The notes: generated by a model not told the origin, from the letters alone. A stretch of DNA of 64,000 bases from Prolixibacteraceae bacterium (GCA_021740385.1 JAIOZY010000022.1:1-64000), one strand, 5' to 3'; numbered from the stretch's first letter, positions 8,710 through 18,452 are shown. Translations and numbers: made by a program.

Positions 8710-9558
8710 ATGAAGTCATTGTTGAAAATATTAGGAATCAGCTTATTGGCAACAATAATTTACATTATAGGAAGTACATTGTTGCCATTTTCCGAATCTT
8801 TTAAAGAAGCAACTCAAAATTCAAGCCCAATCGATCTGGTGTACTTGTTTTTTGTACATACCTGGATTACAGCAACAATATTTTATATCGGAAAAAAATC
8901 AGACTGGAATAAAAATTGGCTGCTTTTATCTTTGGGATTTGTTTATATGGCTTTTTATAGCTTTATGACGCAAATCGAAGTGTTATTTTTTAACGATACA
9001 TTTGAAATACTATCCAAATGTGATGGATGGTTGATTATGTTAGCAAACTTTCTCCCATTAATTGTTATTGTTCCACTTACGCTAAAAATTGCCAAAAAAT
9101 GTTTTACCGGAACAAAGCCAATAATTTTAGTAAAGCTCAATACGATATTGGGCAAAGTTGCCTTGCTTGCTGTTATTTATGTGTTTATTTACTTTTTGTT
9201 TGGATATTTTGTAGCCTGGCAATTTGCCGATTTACGAGCGTTTTATTTAGGGACTCCCGAGAAAGAATCATTTTTCCGGGTTATGGCTGGTAATTTCCAA
9301 AATTCACATATAATACCATTTCAGTTTTTAAGAGGAGTTCTATTTGCAACATTTATATTGCCAGTAGTTTTAATGTTCAGAAATAAGAGACGTGAACTGC
9401 TTATTAGTCTAATTTTAATTTATACTACAACAGCAATTGTATTAATAATACCTAATTTTTTATTCCCGGATACTGTGCGTTGGGCACATTTTATTGAAAT
9501 GATGACCTCAATGACGGTTTTTTCAATAATAAGCTGGTTCATTTGGCGAAATTCTTAA
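8710..9558 (+). CDS. Integral membrane protein, paralogue of the one at 5836-6756
   Basis: The 282-residue protein has about seven membrane helices. Its second half reads FLFGYFVAWQFADLRAFYLG, then ESFFRVMAGN, FQFLRGVLF, LIIPNFLFPDTVRWAHFIE, in the same order as its paralogue three genes upstream. The shared core suggests one ancestral family with conserved FGYF.AW and the IPN.....R..HF motif near the C-terminus, perhaps part of one complex. No named family is recognised. Confidence 0.7.
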   Translation: MKSLLKILGISLLATIIYIIGSTLLPFSESFKEATQNSSPIDLVYLFFVHTWITATIFYIGKKSDWNKNWLLLSLGFVYMAFYSFMTQIEVLFFNDTFEILSKCDGWLIMLANFLPLIVIVPLTLKIAKKCFTGTKPIILVKLNTILGKVALLAVIYVFIYFLFGYFVAWQFADLRAFYLGTPEKESFFRVMAGNFQNSHIIPFQFLRGVLFATFILPVVLMFRNKRRELLISLILIYTTTAIVLIIPNFLFPDTVRWAHFIEMMTSMTVFSIISWFIWRNS

Positions 9559-9689
9559 GCTAAAATGTTCAGGCGATAATGTGTCATAATTTGATATTTG
9601 CCAATCAAGTTAAAAGGAGAAAATATGATGCCCTAAAGGTCATTTGGAAACTAACATAAATTAAAGAATTAACTGAAAAATTAGAAATC

Positions 9690-10814
9690 ATGTATAAAAA
9701 AACAAGAAGTAAAACGAAAAAAGGGATGGTTATTATAGGATTAACCTTAGCGGTTATGTTTACAAGCTGCGATAAAATGTTTGAAGAGATTAGCCCGGCT
9801 GCCGAATCAGAATGGCCCTGGGAAAATGTTTCCCCTGAAAGCCAGAACATCGCAGCCGAAGACTTAGAACGAATGGCCAAATACATCGAAAACAACAAAT
9901 TAGGGGTTCACAGCATTATTATTTACAAAAATGGAACGATTCCTTTTGAGGAATACTACGACCCATTTAACGAAATTAGTTTGCATAATCTGAAATCCAC
10001 CAGCAAGGGTATTATCTCTGCTTTAACAGGTATTGCATTAGAAGAAGGATATATAGATAATCTTAACGAAAGCATTTTTTCCTACTTATCAGATTACGAT
10101 GTAGACACTACCGGGAAATCAAATATAACTATACGTCATTTACTCACAATGACTTCCGGATTGGAATGGCAAGAAAACGATCTCAACAGCATGTATACAT
10201 TCTTTGTCAATAAGCGTATTGTAAAAAGAACCCTCAACCTGCCCCTCATAGAAGAGCCTGGAACAACATTTAACTATAATACCGGATTGACTCATCTGCT
10301 ATCAGCAATTATTTCGGAAGCCTCGGGTATGAGCACGCTGGAATTTGCACAGGAATATCTTTTTGATCCACTTGAGATAGAAAACATTCAATGGGATACG
10401 GACAGAGAGGGTTATTATATAGGGGGTTCAGAATTATTCCTGACACCACGCGCAATGACGAAGTTTGGAGTAATGTATTTAAATGGTGGAGAATACAAGG
10501 GACGCCAAATTATTTCCCAAGATTGGGTAATCGAGTCAACAACAACACAGGTTGAAGGATATACTTTTGGTGCAGATATAAAATATGGCTATCTATGGTG
10601 GCTGGATATCGGGAACCCATTATACTCTTACATTGAAGATGATAACAGGTATCTTGCGATGGGCGCACTCGGCCAGAGGATTTTTATTCATCCGGAGCTT
10701 GATGCAGTGGTCGTTATCACCGCGGAACAAAGCGACGAGTCACAATGTGACATCCTCATTCGTGACTTTATCATGCCTGCTTTAAAACTTGAAAGCAGAC
10801 AGGATAACAACTAA
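9690..10814 (+). CDS. Serine hydrolase, beta-lactamase/class C PBP fold, lipoprotein
   Basis: The 374-residue protein has a signal ending in FTSC (Cys27), so it is a probable lipoprotein. The class C beta-lactamase-type motifs are SxxK (Ser103-Thr-Ser-Lys106), the second-motif Tyr in FNYNTG (Tyr196) and a terminal MGALGQ in place of the KTG box, which is usual for esterases and D-aminopeptidase-like members. HLLTMTSGLEW is also typical. It probably acts as an esterase or amide hydrolase in the periplasm; it need not confer antibiotic resistance. It is preceded by a 131-base gap and seems to be transcribed alone. Confidence 0.85.
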   Translation: MYKKTRSKTKKGMVIIGLTLAVMFTSCDKMFEEISPAAESEWPWENVSPESQNIAAEDLERMAKYIENNKLGVHSIIIYKNGTIPFEEYYDPFNEISLHNLKSTSKGIISALTGIALEEGYIDNLNESIFSYLSDYDVDTTGKSNITIRHLLTMTSGLEWQENDLNSMYTFFVNKRIVKRTLNLPLIEEPGTTFNYNTGLTHLLSAIISEASGMSTLEFAQEYLFDPLEIENIQWDTDREGYYIGGSELFLTPRAMTKFGVMYLNGGEYKGRQIISQDWVIESTTTQVEGYTFGADIKYGYLWWLDIGNPLYSYIEDDNRYLAMGALGQRIFIHPELDAVVVITAEQSDESQCDILIRDFIMPALKLESRQDNN

Positions 10815-10995
10815 GAAGAATTGGTGATAATATGTGAAGAATAAACTGACTAATTAAGTAGGGAATTGAAGGATCACTTAATCATCTGTTTAGGCAATAC
10901 GGAAAAGGAAAAGGAATGACTACTTTCGCAAACAATAGTAGCCGTTGCACAATCTTCAAAAAAATGCAATAATTCTTTTTTTTGGGGAAGAACGC

Positions 10996-11019
10996 AACCT
11001 TTTTGCGTTTCTATCCATC
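10996..11019 (+). promoter_or_regulatory. Possible ECF-sigma promoter upstream of the VWA lipoprotein
   Basis: AACC at 10996-10999 and CATC at 11016-11019 are spaced by 16 bases, similar to ECF-type promoters with an AAC -35 and a CGTC-like -10. The start codon follows 25 bases later. The region (10991-11008) also contains an inverted repeat AACGCAA/TTGCGTT that could be an operator or a terminator stem. Assignment is by pattern only. Confidence 0.3.
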
Positions 11020-11044
11020 TTAAACTAAAACAAAACATATTATC

Positions 11045-12322
11045 ATGGTACGAATAAACACTTTTGTCAAATTTGCTTTAATAGCAACGGCAACATTACT
11101 GTTGGGTTGCTCAGAAGATGAAGACCCAATTGAAAAAAAAACAGCAAGTGGTAAAACAAGTCTGTTTGAGGAGGTAACCGAACCCGAACCGTCTGGAACG
11201 GATAAAAGAGCAGAAGGATCATATATGGCACTATCCGATGCGGCTTCGGGATATGCTGGCGGGGGTTCAATATCAGCCACAGGTTCCTGGGGAGGCGGAA
11301 ATCCAAACGGTCAGTTCGAACCGGGGATTTTAACTGCAGGCGAATGGAACGATCTTGATAACTGGGATTTCTGGAATAACCTGCTAAACAACCAGGAGTA
11401 TTATGACGATGTGAATCAATGGAACCTGAAAGAAATAAAACGGTACAGTTTTGTGGTTACAGATAAAAACGAGTCGCCGGTTGCAAATGCAGAAATCACG
11501 CTTTTGTCGGATGAAGTAGAAGTTTGGAAAACCAAAACGGACAATAAAGGAGAAGCAACTTTATGGTCGGAATTGGAACTTAACGGGCTAACGGCCCTTG
11601 TTAAATTTGAAGGTACCGAAGAGCTGATAGATGCATTAGCGTATGACCAGGGCATAAACAATGTGTACATAAATAAAACCATTGCGAACAAAAAAATAAT
11701 TGATATATATTTTGCCGTTGACGCAACCGGTTCGATGAGCGATGAAATTAATTATTTAAAAGCTGAATTGAACGATGTAATTGAACGCATCAAAAACAAC
11801 AATCCTTCACTGGAAATGCGTTTCGGTTCGGTTTTTTACAGGGATGAAGGGGATGAATTTGTAACCCGCCCTTTTCATTTTACAAGCGATGAAACAAGCC
11901 TGATTTCTTTTATTTCAGACCAGTCTGCCGATGGTGGAGGCGATTTCCCCGAAGCCGTACATACTGCCCTGGATGTTGCCATTACACAAAATACGTGGAA
12001 CGATGAAGCATCCTCCCGTATATTGTTTTTATTATTGGATGCGCCACCACATTTCACACAAGAGGTGGTTTCGAGCCTGGAGTTAAATATCATTAAAGCT
12101 GCTGAAAAAGGGATAAAGATAATCCCAATTACTGCTTCGGGTATCGACAAGGCTACCGAATATTTAATGCGTTCTTTCGCCATATTAACCAATGGAACCT
12201 ACGTTTTTATTACCGATGACAGTGGCGTTGGGAACGATCATCTGGAACCGACAATTGGCGAATATGAGCTTGAAAAACTGAATGATTTATTGGTACGGCT
12301 GGTTGGTGAATATGTCCCTTAG
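11045..12322 (+). CDS. Von Willebrand factor A domain lipoprotein, probably surface-exposed
   Basis: The 425-residue protein has a lipoprotein signal ending LLLGC (Cys22) followed at once by SEDED, matching the acidic lipoprotein export signal that sends Bacteroidota lipoproteins to the cell surface (family knowledge). A Gly/Ser-rich linker (about 65-95) precedes an immunoglobulin-like segment (about 130-195) with DNKGEATLW, then a VWA domain from about 215. The metal-ion-dependent adhesion site is DATGS (Asp226, Thr228, Ser230). This suggests adhesion or protein binding outside the cell. The small lipoprotein gene after it lies 70 bases downstream. Confidence 0.85.
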   Translation: MVRINTFVKFALIATATLLLGCSEDEDPIEKKTASGKTSLFEEVTEPEPSGTDKRAEGSYMALSDAASGYAGGGSISATGSWGGGNPNGQFEPGILTAGEWNDLDNWDFWNNLLNNQEYYDDVNQWNLKEIKRYSFVVTDKNESPVANAEITLLSDEVEVWKTKTDNKGEATLWSELELNGLTALVKFEGTEELIDALAYDQGINNVYINKTIANKKIIDIYFAVDATGSMSDEINYLKAELNDVIERIKNNNPSLEMRFGSVFYRDEGDEFVTRPFHFTSDETSLISFISDQSADGGGDFPEAVHTALDVAITQNTWNDEASSRILFLLLDAPPHFTQEVVSSLELNIIKAAEKGIKIIPITASGIDKATEYLMRSFAILTNGTYVFITDDSGVGNDHLEPTIGEYELEKLNDLLVRLVGEYVP

Positions 12323-12392
12323 GTTTTATCAGGAACCAAAAATAAACCCATAACAACCGGGCATTCAAAAGAAAACACCGTATATTTGATAC

Positions 12393-12851
12393 ATGAAACC
12401 ATTTCGTTTTCTGATTATTTTCTTTTGCGCTGTTGCTTTTGCTGCTTGTAAAAAAGACATGCTGGAAGGCGAAACGTCAATTCTGATCGGTACATGGAAC
12501 TGGACCGAGACGTATGCGGTTACTAACCATTGTGACCCCGATTCGCTCTGGAAGTATCAGTTGATCGATTTTGCCCAAACAGACAAAAATTTTTCATTGG
12601 AATTTTTTGAAGAAGGAAAAGTAATCTTTTACAATAACGATGCTATTCTGTGGAAAGAGCGGATCGTCTTCGAATCTGAAAACACAGTTAAAAATGCCCC
12701 CTATAATTATCACTATGTTATTCTGCTAAACAACAATTCCAATGATAAAATGGATGTGTGGGTTGGACAGGATTCTTTATTATTGAACGATTTTCCAAAG
12801 GATACGGATGACAATTGTTCCGAGATGTTTAATCATTTCATTAGGCAGTAG
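12393..12851 (+). CDS. Small lipoprotein, lipocalin-like, unknown function
   Basis: The 152-residue protein has a lipoprotein signal ending AFAAC (Cys19) followed by KKDM. The mature part starts LIGTWNWTETYA, the opening used by small lipocalin-like Bacteroidota lipoproteins of eight-stranded barrel type (inference). Nothing identifies a ligand. It follows the VWA lipoprotein on the same strand and runs toward the LysM gene on the other strand. Confidence 0.6.
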   Translation: MKPFRFLIIFFCAVAFAACKKDMLEGETSILIGTWNWTETYAVTNHCDPDSLWKYQLIDFAQTDKNFSLEFFEEGKVIFYNNDAILWKERIVFESENTVKNAPYNYHYVILLNNNSNDKMDVWVGQDSLLLNDFPKDTDDNCSEMFNHFIRQ

Positions 12852-12908
12852 CTAATTGAAAATAAAAAAATTAAAACCATTAAGAAAGCATTTGTTATTG
12901 ATAAAACG

Positions 12909-15284
12909 TTATTCCCCTGTTACCGAAATTACTTTTACCTCCCAGTCGGGGGTGTAATTCATAATGTAAAGGGTACGGTTCATATAGCCCGAAAACTCGT
13001 TGTTTTTTTGCATATCAAAATCACTTTGCAACATGGGGTGCCGATAATCGCCTAACTTGTATTTAAAGTTTTGGCCGTGTTCTTTAAAGGCATCAATAAA
13101 AAAGGCAGCAATATCGTACCCCCTGAAGCTATACTGGTTTGGTTCGGTATAAAAGCGGCTTTTATATTTTTTTATAAAGCTTTGCACTTCGGGGCTCGAA
13201 TAATCGATGTAATTTGGGGTAAGATAATGCAGGTTTAGCCGGTGAAAATATTCGGTGTTAATGCTTTTAAAAACCGGGTAGTCGCTAACACCAATCAGGG
13301 TTATATCGAACTCCTCCGAAAAAACATACAGGCTGTTAATGGCACGGCTTAAAAGGGCCTCCCGTTCGAAGCGCTGCCTGGGGGCAGGAATAAAAATCAC
13401 ATTTTCCATGTCGTGCTTAAGGGTTTTCTTTACCTGCCAGTATCCCATGTTTCCCCCTTCGGTGAAATCTACTTCGGTATAAAGAATGTTATCTAATTGG
13501 CGATAAATGCCCGATAAGAAAAACTTGTCCCTGACCAGATCAACCAGGTTTTGTTCGTCATGTTCCTCAACATCGCCAAGGGTCATTATAATGAAGTTTT
13601 TGTCGTAGTACATATCCCCAATAAAATCGGCTGTTTTTTTCAGAATGTAATCTTTCGAAGGATTTACCTGGCAATAGTAAGGGTTTGTATCAATGGGTTC
13701 ATTTTCTGACGAGAAAGGAGACACCATGGGAATCCGGTTTTTAAATGAAATAGCAGAAACATTTTTCTGCAAACGGGTGTCGACCGGCCCGACAATCAGA
13801 TCGGATCCCAGCAGTTCGCCACTTTGAAGCACTTTGTTAATTTTTTCAGCCGATAGCTCCGTATCGTAAAGGTTTATTTTCACGTTGCAGTTTTCATCCG
13901 AAAGTGAATCGGCTGCAAGTAAAAAGCCTTCATAAAAGCTCAAAAAATTCCGGGTATGGTTATACAATGTTTTTTCTTTTTTGTGCCTTTTTACAGGCAG
14001 GTCTAACTCGGGGTAAAGTTCCAGCAACGAATCAGTTTCGGCCAGTTCGTCTTCCGGTAGCGGTTCCATGTTAATGGTGTCGTTAATGGTGTAAAACAGC
14101 GGCAGCAAAAGGGATATTGAGATGGTATCGTTTAACACGGTATCCGTTACTACAGGCTCGCCGGTAACTTCAGGAACCGTATACTGAACCACCACGGGAC
14201 GGGGTTTTTCTTCCACTGTCTCGTCAACAGGTTTACCAATAGTGTCAGAGATATTTGATACGTGCATGGGCACAAAAATCGTTTCACCAGCTATCAAGTC
14301 CCTTTTTTTAAGTTCGGGGTTTAACGTTTTTAGTGCAAAAACCGTTGTGTTGCTTTCAATGGCTATGCGATAAAGGTTATCGCCTTTTTTGGTGGTGTAC
14401 GTTTTTGAGTTTTCGGGAGCAGGAGACTTTTTCTTCTCCCCTTTTTCTTCTTTTAACGGTATCCGTATTTCAAGGCCGGTTTTTAACCCCTCGTTCAATA
14501 CGGGATTTAATGCTGTTAACTCTTCTTTGCTCACACCAAAGCGACGCTTATAGCTATAAAACGTGTCGCCTTTTTCAACCCGGTGCATAAAACTTTTTGT
14601 ATCACTTTCCGAAATTGAGTCCGGGGTAGAATAAGCCAAAGGTTTGGGAATGCGGATAATTTCGCCGGCAGGGAAGGTTGGCAGCAAACCCGTGTTGGCT
14701 TCCGATATGGCTTCAATACTTATGTTATACCTTTGAGCTACCGAAAAAGGATTTTCAGATGGTTGTATTTTATGGTAAAAATATAACGAGTCTTCATTTA
14801 CCACGGGCGTTTCGGGCGATTCTTGTTTTTCCCACTCTTTGGGCAGCCTGATTATTTCATTTTCGAGCAATTCTTCTTCCGATTCGGGATTGTAACGGTA
14901 AATAACACCAACCGGAATGCCGAACATTTTTGAAATGGAATATACGGTTTCCCCCTTTTTTACGGTATAAAGAATAAAATCAATAGTTGAAACGTGTTCT
15001 TTTACAGGGGGTTTTTCCGGTTTCTCCTTTTCTTGTATTGGTATTCGCAGTGTTTCTCCGGCTTTTAAACCCGATATCAGTTGTGGGTTAGCATGTAAAA
15101 GGTCTCTTTGACTGCATCCGTATTGCCGGCAAATGGAAAAAATGGTTTCGCCTTTTTCAATCGTATGGGTAATAATGGTGTCAGCTTTACCGGTAATCTC
15201 GTTTTCCGGGTTGTTCTGTTGCGCATTAACTATGCCGGCTGAAATAAAACTAATCAGAAAAAATAACTTAACAATCTTTTTCAT
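12909..15284 (-). CDS. Five-LysM protein with a periplasmic-binding-protein-like C-terminal domain
   Basis: The 791-residue protein has a signal peptide, then five LysM repeats of about 45 residues, each opening with a KGET/KGDT/KGDN-type turn (about 40-85, 103-150, 166-212, 230-275 and 291-336). LysM binds peptidoglycan glycan chains. After a Pro/Glu-rich linker, the part from about 385 to the end (ISISLLLPLFY...) resembles type I periplasmic-binding folds (Leu/Ile/Val-binding-like). Such LysM/PBP1 fusions are common in Bacteroidota and are thought to act in the cell wall, not in transport. It runs opposite to the lipoprotein at 12393. Confidence 0.85.
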   Translation of the reverse strand: MKKIVKLFFLISFISAGIVNAQQNNPENEITGKADTIITHTIEKGETIFSICRQYGCSQRDLLHANPQLISGLKAGETLRIPIQEKEKPEKPPVKEHVSTIDFILYTVKKGETVYSISKMFGIPVGVIYRYNPESEEELLENEIIRLPKEWEKQESPETPVVNEDSLYFYHKIQPSENPFSVAQRYNISIEAISEANTGLLPTFPAGEIIRIPKPLAYSTPDSISESDTKSFMHRVEKGDTFYSYKRRFGVSKEELTALNPVLNEGLKTGLEIRIPLKEEKGEKKKSPAPENSKTYTTKKGDNLYRIAIESNTTVFALKTLNPELKKRDLIAGETIFVPMHVSNISDTIGKPVDETVEEKPRPVVVQYTVPEVTGEPVVTDTVLNDTISISLLLPLFYTINDTINMEPLPEDELAETDSLLELYPELDLPVKRHKKEKTLYNHTRNFLSFYEGFLLAADSLSDENCNVKINLYDTELSAEKINKVLQSGELLGSDLIVGPVDTRLQKNVSAISFKNRIPMVSPFSSENEPIDTNPYYCQVNPSKDYILKKTADFIGDMYYDKNFIIMTLGDVEEHDEQNLVDLVRDKFFLSGIYRQLDNILYTEVDFTEGGNMGYWQVKKTLKHDMENVIFIPAPRQRFEREALLSRAINSLYVFSEEFDITLIGVSDYPVFKSINTEYFHRLNLHYLTPNYIDYSSPEVQSFIKKYKSRFYTEPNQYSFRGYDIAAFFIDAFKEHGQNFKYKLGDYRHPMLQSDFDMQKNNEFSGYMNRTLYIMNYTPDWEVKVISVTGE

Positions 15285-15313
15285 TCATTTATGTTTTCCA
15301 TTTCTCTCAGGCA

Positions 15314-15333
15314 ATCCCGATATCTATCGGGAT
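15314..15333. terminator. Palindromic hairpin between divergent genes
   Basis: ATCCCGATA and TATCGGGAT pair perfectly around a two-base loop (TC). It lies 30 bases upstream of the LysM gene on the far side from the ECF sigma gene. It has no clear T-run, so it may be a REP-like element or a regulatory hairpin and not a true terminator. The rest of 15285-15565 has only AT-rich sequence. Confidence 0.4.
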
Positions 15334-15565
15334 CGTTTCATTCAGATTTAATTACCGGTTGAAAAATTAACCTGTTCAATTTTTGTACGAATGTAAATAA
15401 TGTTGGCCTATTATAATAATGTCAATAATACTTAACGCAGTTTTACAACTAAAATTCTTACAAACTTTAACTTTTACGGGGAAAAATTATTTCTAACTTG
15501 CACGCGATTTTTTAGTTTTTTTGTTTATGGTTTAATTTTTCCCCTTTTTTAGTTTATAACAAAAC

Positions 15566-16111
15566 ATGTCAGTTAATAATTTAACAGAACGGTTAAAGGA
15601 TAAAAGGCAAAAACGGGAAGCATTTAACGAATTGGTTAGTGCTTTCAGTGAAAAGCTGTACTGGCATATCCGGAAAATTGTCATGAACCACGACGATGCT
15701 AATGACTTGTTGCAGAATGTTTTCATAAAAGTATGGGGAAATATTGAAAACTTTCGGGGCGATTCCAGTTTATCAACCTGGCTCTACCGCATTGCAACAA
15801 ACGAAGCCCTTTCGTTTTTAAACCAGCAAAAACGGAAACGCGGACTTCTGCTTAATGCCGATACCGAATACCTCGCAAACCAGCTAAAAGCCGATGTTTA
15901 TTTTGAAGGGAATGAAATACAACGCAAATTAATGGAAGCTGTTGTCCGGTTGCCCGAAAAACAACGGTTGGTTTTTAACATGAAATATTTCGACAACATG
16001 AAATACGAACAAATGGCCGAGGTACTGAACCTTACAACCGGTGCACTCAAAGCCTCGTACCATCATGCTGTAAAAAAAATCGAGGATTATTTAAACAAAC
16101 AGGAACTATAA
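15566..16111 (+). CDS. ECF-type RNA polymerase sigma factor
   Basis: The 181-residue protein has sigma region 2 (about 22-90), with DDANDLLQNVFIKVW as the core-binding/-10 recognition helix and FRGDSSLSTWLYRIATNEAL after it. Region 4 (about 125-178) has LPEKQRLVF and the helix-turn-helix YEQMAEVLNLTTGALKASYHHA. There is no region 3 and no extracytoplasmic domain of its own. It is followed by a membrane-anchored protein and a Spy-like protein, so it probably heads an envelope-stress regulon. The typical length fits. Confidence 0.9.
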   Translation: MSVNNLTERLKDKRQKREAFNELVSAFSEKLYWHIRKIVMNHDDANDLLQNVFIKVWGNIENFRGDSSLSTWLYRIATNEALSFLNQQKRKRGLLLNADTEYLANQLKADVYFEGNEIQRKLMEAVVRLPEKQRLVFNMKYFDNMKYEQMAEVLNLTTGALKASYHHAVKKIEDYLNKQEL

Positions 16112-16173
16112 AAGGCTTTATGATTAAACCTTTTGGGGTTGAAAACGTCATACAAAAGCAACACTAATAAAAA

Positions 16174-16596
16174 ATGAAAGAAAAGAAAAAACATAAACAT
16201 TTGTCGTCAATTGGGAGAGAAAACCCGTTTTCTGTCCCCGATGGGTATTTCAACTCTTTCCACGAGGCGTTGATGAAAAAAATTGACCGCGAAGAAACCA
16301 AACCGAAAAGGAAAAGCATTGGCAGGGCCATTAAACCGGCTTTATGGATGGCAGCATCGTTTCTGATCATTGTTTCGGCTATTGGTGTTGCTGTTAAGTA
16401 TGTCGAAAGCTGGGAAAAGGTTCCCCAACAAACGGTTGCTGCAACGAAAGAAGCACCCGAACAAACCACGTTATACCTGAACGACTGGATGCTCTATTCG
16501 ATACTTGATAAAGAGAACAACGAAGAAAAAATCAGCGATGAAATGATGGAGGAAGTATTGCTGGCTTCCGTTTCTGATTACGATTTATTTGAATAA
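16174..16596 (+). CDS. Putative membrane-anchored anti-sigma factor
   Basis: The 140-residue protein has a cytoplasmic N-terminal part (about 1-48), beginning with a basic tail and the segment PFSVPDGYFNSFHEAL, one membrane helix (about 50-70) and a periplasmic acidic tail. The VPxGYF segment is common in Bacteroidota proteins encoded straight after ECF sigma genes, where they act as anti-sigma factors (context inference). No zinc-binding HxxxCxxC motif is present, so it is not a ZAS protein. The following gene begins ten bases after its stop. Confidence 0.65.
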   Translation: MKEKKKHKHLSSIGRENPFSVPDGYFNSFHEALMKKIDREETKPKRKSIGRAIKPALWMAASFLIIVSAIGVAVKYVESWEKVPQQTVAATKEAPEQTTLYLNDWMLYSILDKENNEEKISDEMMEEVLLASVSDYDLFE

Positions 16597-16606
16597 AGGT
16601 AGCGTT

Positions 16607-17074
16607 ATGAAAAGGAATTTATTACTTATTATCTTTTTGCTGTTTTCGGTAAGCTTGCTTGCCGGCACTTTCAGGGGCGACAAATTCGATTTCGACAAGT
16701 TTAAAGCACGAAAGGTGGCATACATTACCGAAGCGATTGATTTAACACCTGCCGAAGCTGAAGTTTTTTGGCCTGTTTATAACGAGCTTGAAAAAAAGCG
16801 TTTCGAGCTTATGCAGGAACGCCGGAAAACCGAAGAAATAATGGAGGGGGAAACAAAAAAGATGAGCGATGCCGAATATACCGAACTTTCGCGTAAAATG
16901 GCTTCGTTTATGAAATCCGAATCGGATTTGATTATTGAATACAACGAAAAATTCCTGGACATTCTTCCGCCCAAAAAGGTTGTTGAGTTGTATAAAGCCG
17001 AACACAGTTTCAGGGAAGAGCTGTTGAAAGAATACCGCCACCGGAAAGACAAGGACAGAAATGGCGGGAATTGA
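16607..17074 (+). CDS. Exported Spy/CpxP-like protein
   Basis: From ATG 16607 the protein has 155 residues with a short signal (LLLIIFLLFSVSLLAG) and then an all-alpha, charged body. LTPAEAEVFWPVYNEL is the LTxxQ-like helical repeat of Spy/CpxP-family periplasmic chaperones. The frame is open to a TTG at 16589, which I reject because the ATG gives the better signal start. Cotranscription with an ECF sigma and anti-sigma suggests it is an output or feedback sensor of the same stress response. Its stop lies only seven bases from the end of hisS on the other strand. Confidence 0.7.
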   Translation: MKRNLLLIIFLLFSVSLLAGTFRGDKFDFDKFKARKVAYITEAIDLTPAEAEVFWPVYNELEKKRFELMQERRKTEEIMEGETKKMSDAEYTELSRKMASFMKSESDLIIEYNEKFLDILPPKKVVELYKAEHSFREELLKEYRHRKDKDRNGGN

Positions 17075-17081
17075 GCGGTTT

Positions 17082-18452
17082 CTATTTGCCTTTACCGGCA
17101 ATTTCGATCAATTCCTGTAACGTGACCTCTTTCTGATCGCCACTTTTCATTTCTTTCAGGGTAAAACTGCCGGCTTGCATTTCGTTTTCACCAACCATTA
17201 CTACGTAAGGAATGTTCTTCCGGTTGGCATACGTCATCTGCTTTTTAAGTTTAGCAGCGTCGGGGAATAACTCGCAAGCAATTCCGGACTTTCGCAATTT
17301 GTCAACTACAGGCAATAGGTAAGCAACCTCTTTTTCGCCAAAGTTCACGAAGTAAACCGTAGTTGATGTTTCGGTATCTTCGGGGAAAAGGTTTAATTTT
17401 TCCATCACATCAAAAATGCGGTCGGCGCCAAACGAAATACCCACGCCCGAAACACCGGGCAGCCCGAATATACCGGTAAGGTCGTCGTAACGGCCGCCAC
17501 CGGTAATGCTGCCAATTTCAACATCGTTGGCTTTCACTTCAAATATGGCCCCGGTGTAATAATTCAGTCCGCGGGCAAGGGTTAAATCAAGTTCAACAGG
17601 AAGGCTTAATTTCAATTTATCGATGTAGCTTAGAAGGGTTTGTACTTCTTCAACACCTTTTTGCCCGGTTCCCGATTGTTCAATTACATTTCTTATTTGT
17701 TCAAGTTTCTCAGTATTTGTGCCTTTTAAAGTGAGAATGGGTTTCAACTTTTCAACCGATTCATTTTTAATGCCCTTTTCTTCGAGCTCAAGCATAACCT
17801 TTTCGGTGCCAATTTTTTCAAGCTTATCGATGGCAACGGTAATCTCGGTTATTTTTTCGGGTTCGCCAATGCTTTCGGCAATACCGGCAAGTATTTTCCT
17901 GTTGTTTATTTTCAGGGTAACGCTAATGTTTAACCGCTTAAAAACCTCATCGGTAATTTGTACCAGTTCAACTTCATTGAGCAACGAATCGCTGCCAATT
18001 ACGTCAACATCGCACTGAAAAAATTCGCGGTAACGCCCTTTTTGTGGACGATCGGCACGCCACACGGGTTGTATCTGGAACCGCTTAAAGGGAAAAACCA
18101 ATTCGTTGCGGTTTTGTACCACAAAGCGTGCAAAGGGCACGGTAAGGTCGTAACGGAGACCCTTTTCCGATATTTTATTGGTAATTTTTACAGAGTCCTT
18201 ATTCGCGAGCAAATCATCAGGAACTTTAGCGGCAAAGTCGCCCGAGTTAAGGATCTTAAACAAAAGTTTGTCACCCTCTTCGCCGTATTTTCCCATCAAC
18301 GTTGAAAGGTTTTCCATGGCAGGGGTTTCAATTTCCTGGTAACCATATAGTAGAAATACCGACCTTATGGTGTCGAAAATATAATTACGCCGCGCCATAA
18401 GTTGCGGGAAAAAATCGCGTGTCCCTTTAGGTATTGAAGGCTTCTGTGACAT
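17082..18452 (-). CDS. hisS: Histidine--tRNA ligase
   Basis: The 456-residue class II synthetase begins at ATG 18452 ([16 protein letters not shown], class II motif 1 region). Motif 2 is [15 protein letters not shown] (about 120-134), the histidine-binding segment is [13 protein letters not shown], and motif 3 is [18 protein letters not shown]. The C-terminal anticodon-binding domain (about 360-456) carries [14 protein letters not shown]. The frame continues upstream to 18548 without any start of matching sequence, so I use 18452. The family length is about 430-460 residues. It charges tRNA-His with histidine in the cytoplasm. Confidence 0.96.
   Translation of the reverse strand: MSQKPSIPKGTRDFFPQLMARRNYIFDTIRSVFLLYGYQEIETPAMENLSTLMGKYGEEGDKLLFKILNSGDFAAKVPDDLLANKDSVKITNKISEKGLRYDLTVPFARFVVQNRNELVFPFKRFQIQPVWRADRPQKGRYREFFQCDVDVIGSDSLLNEVELVQITDEVFKRLNISVTLKINNRKILAGIAESIGEPEKITEITVAIDKLEKIGTEKVMLELEEKGIKNESVEKLKPILTLKGTNTEKLEQIRNVIEQSGTGQKGVEEVQTLLSYIDKLKLSLPVELDLTLARGLNYYTGAIFEVKANDVEIGSITGGGRYDDLTGIFGLPGVSGVGISFGADRIFDVMEKLNLFPEDTETSTTVYFVNFGEKEVAYLLPVVDKLRKSGIACELFPDAAKLKKQMTYANRKNIPYVVMVGENEMQAGSFTLKEMKSGDQKEVTLQELIEIAGKGK

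Noticed and set aside
9690-10814. Antibiotic resistance beta-lactamase
   Set aside because: The fold is shared with esterases, and the KTG box of true beta-lactamases is absent (GALGQ instead).
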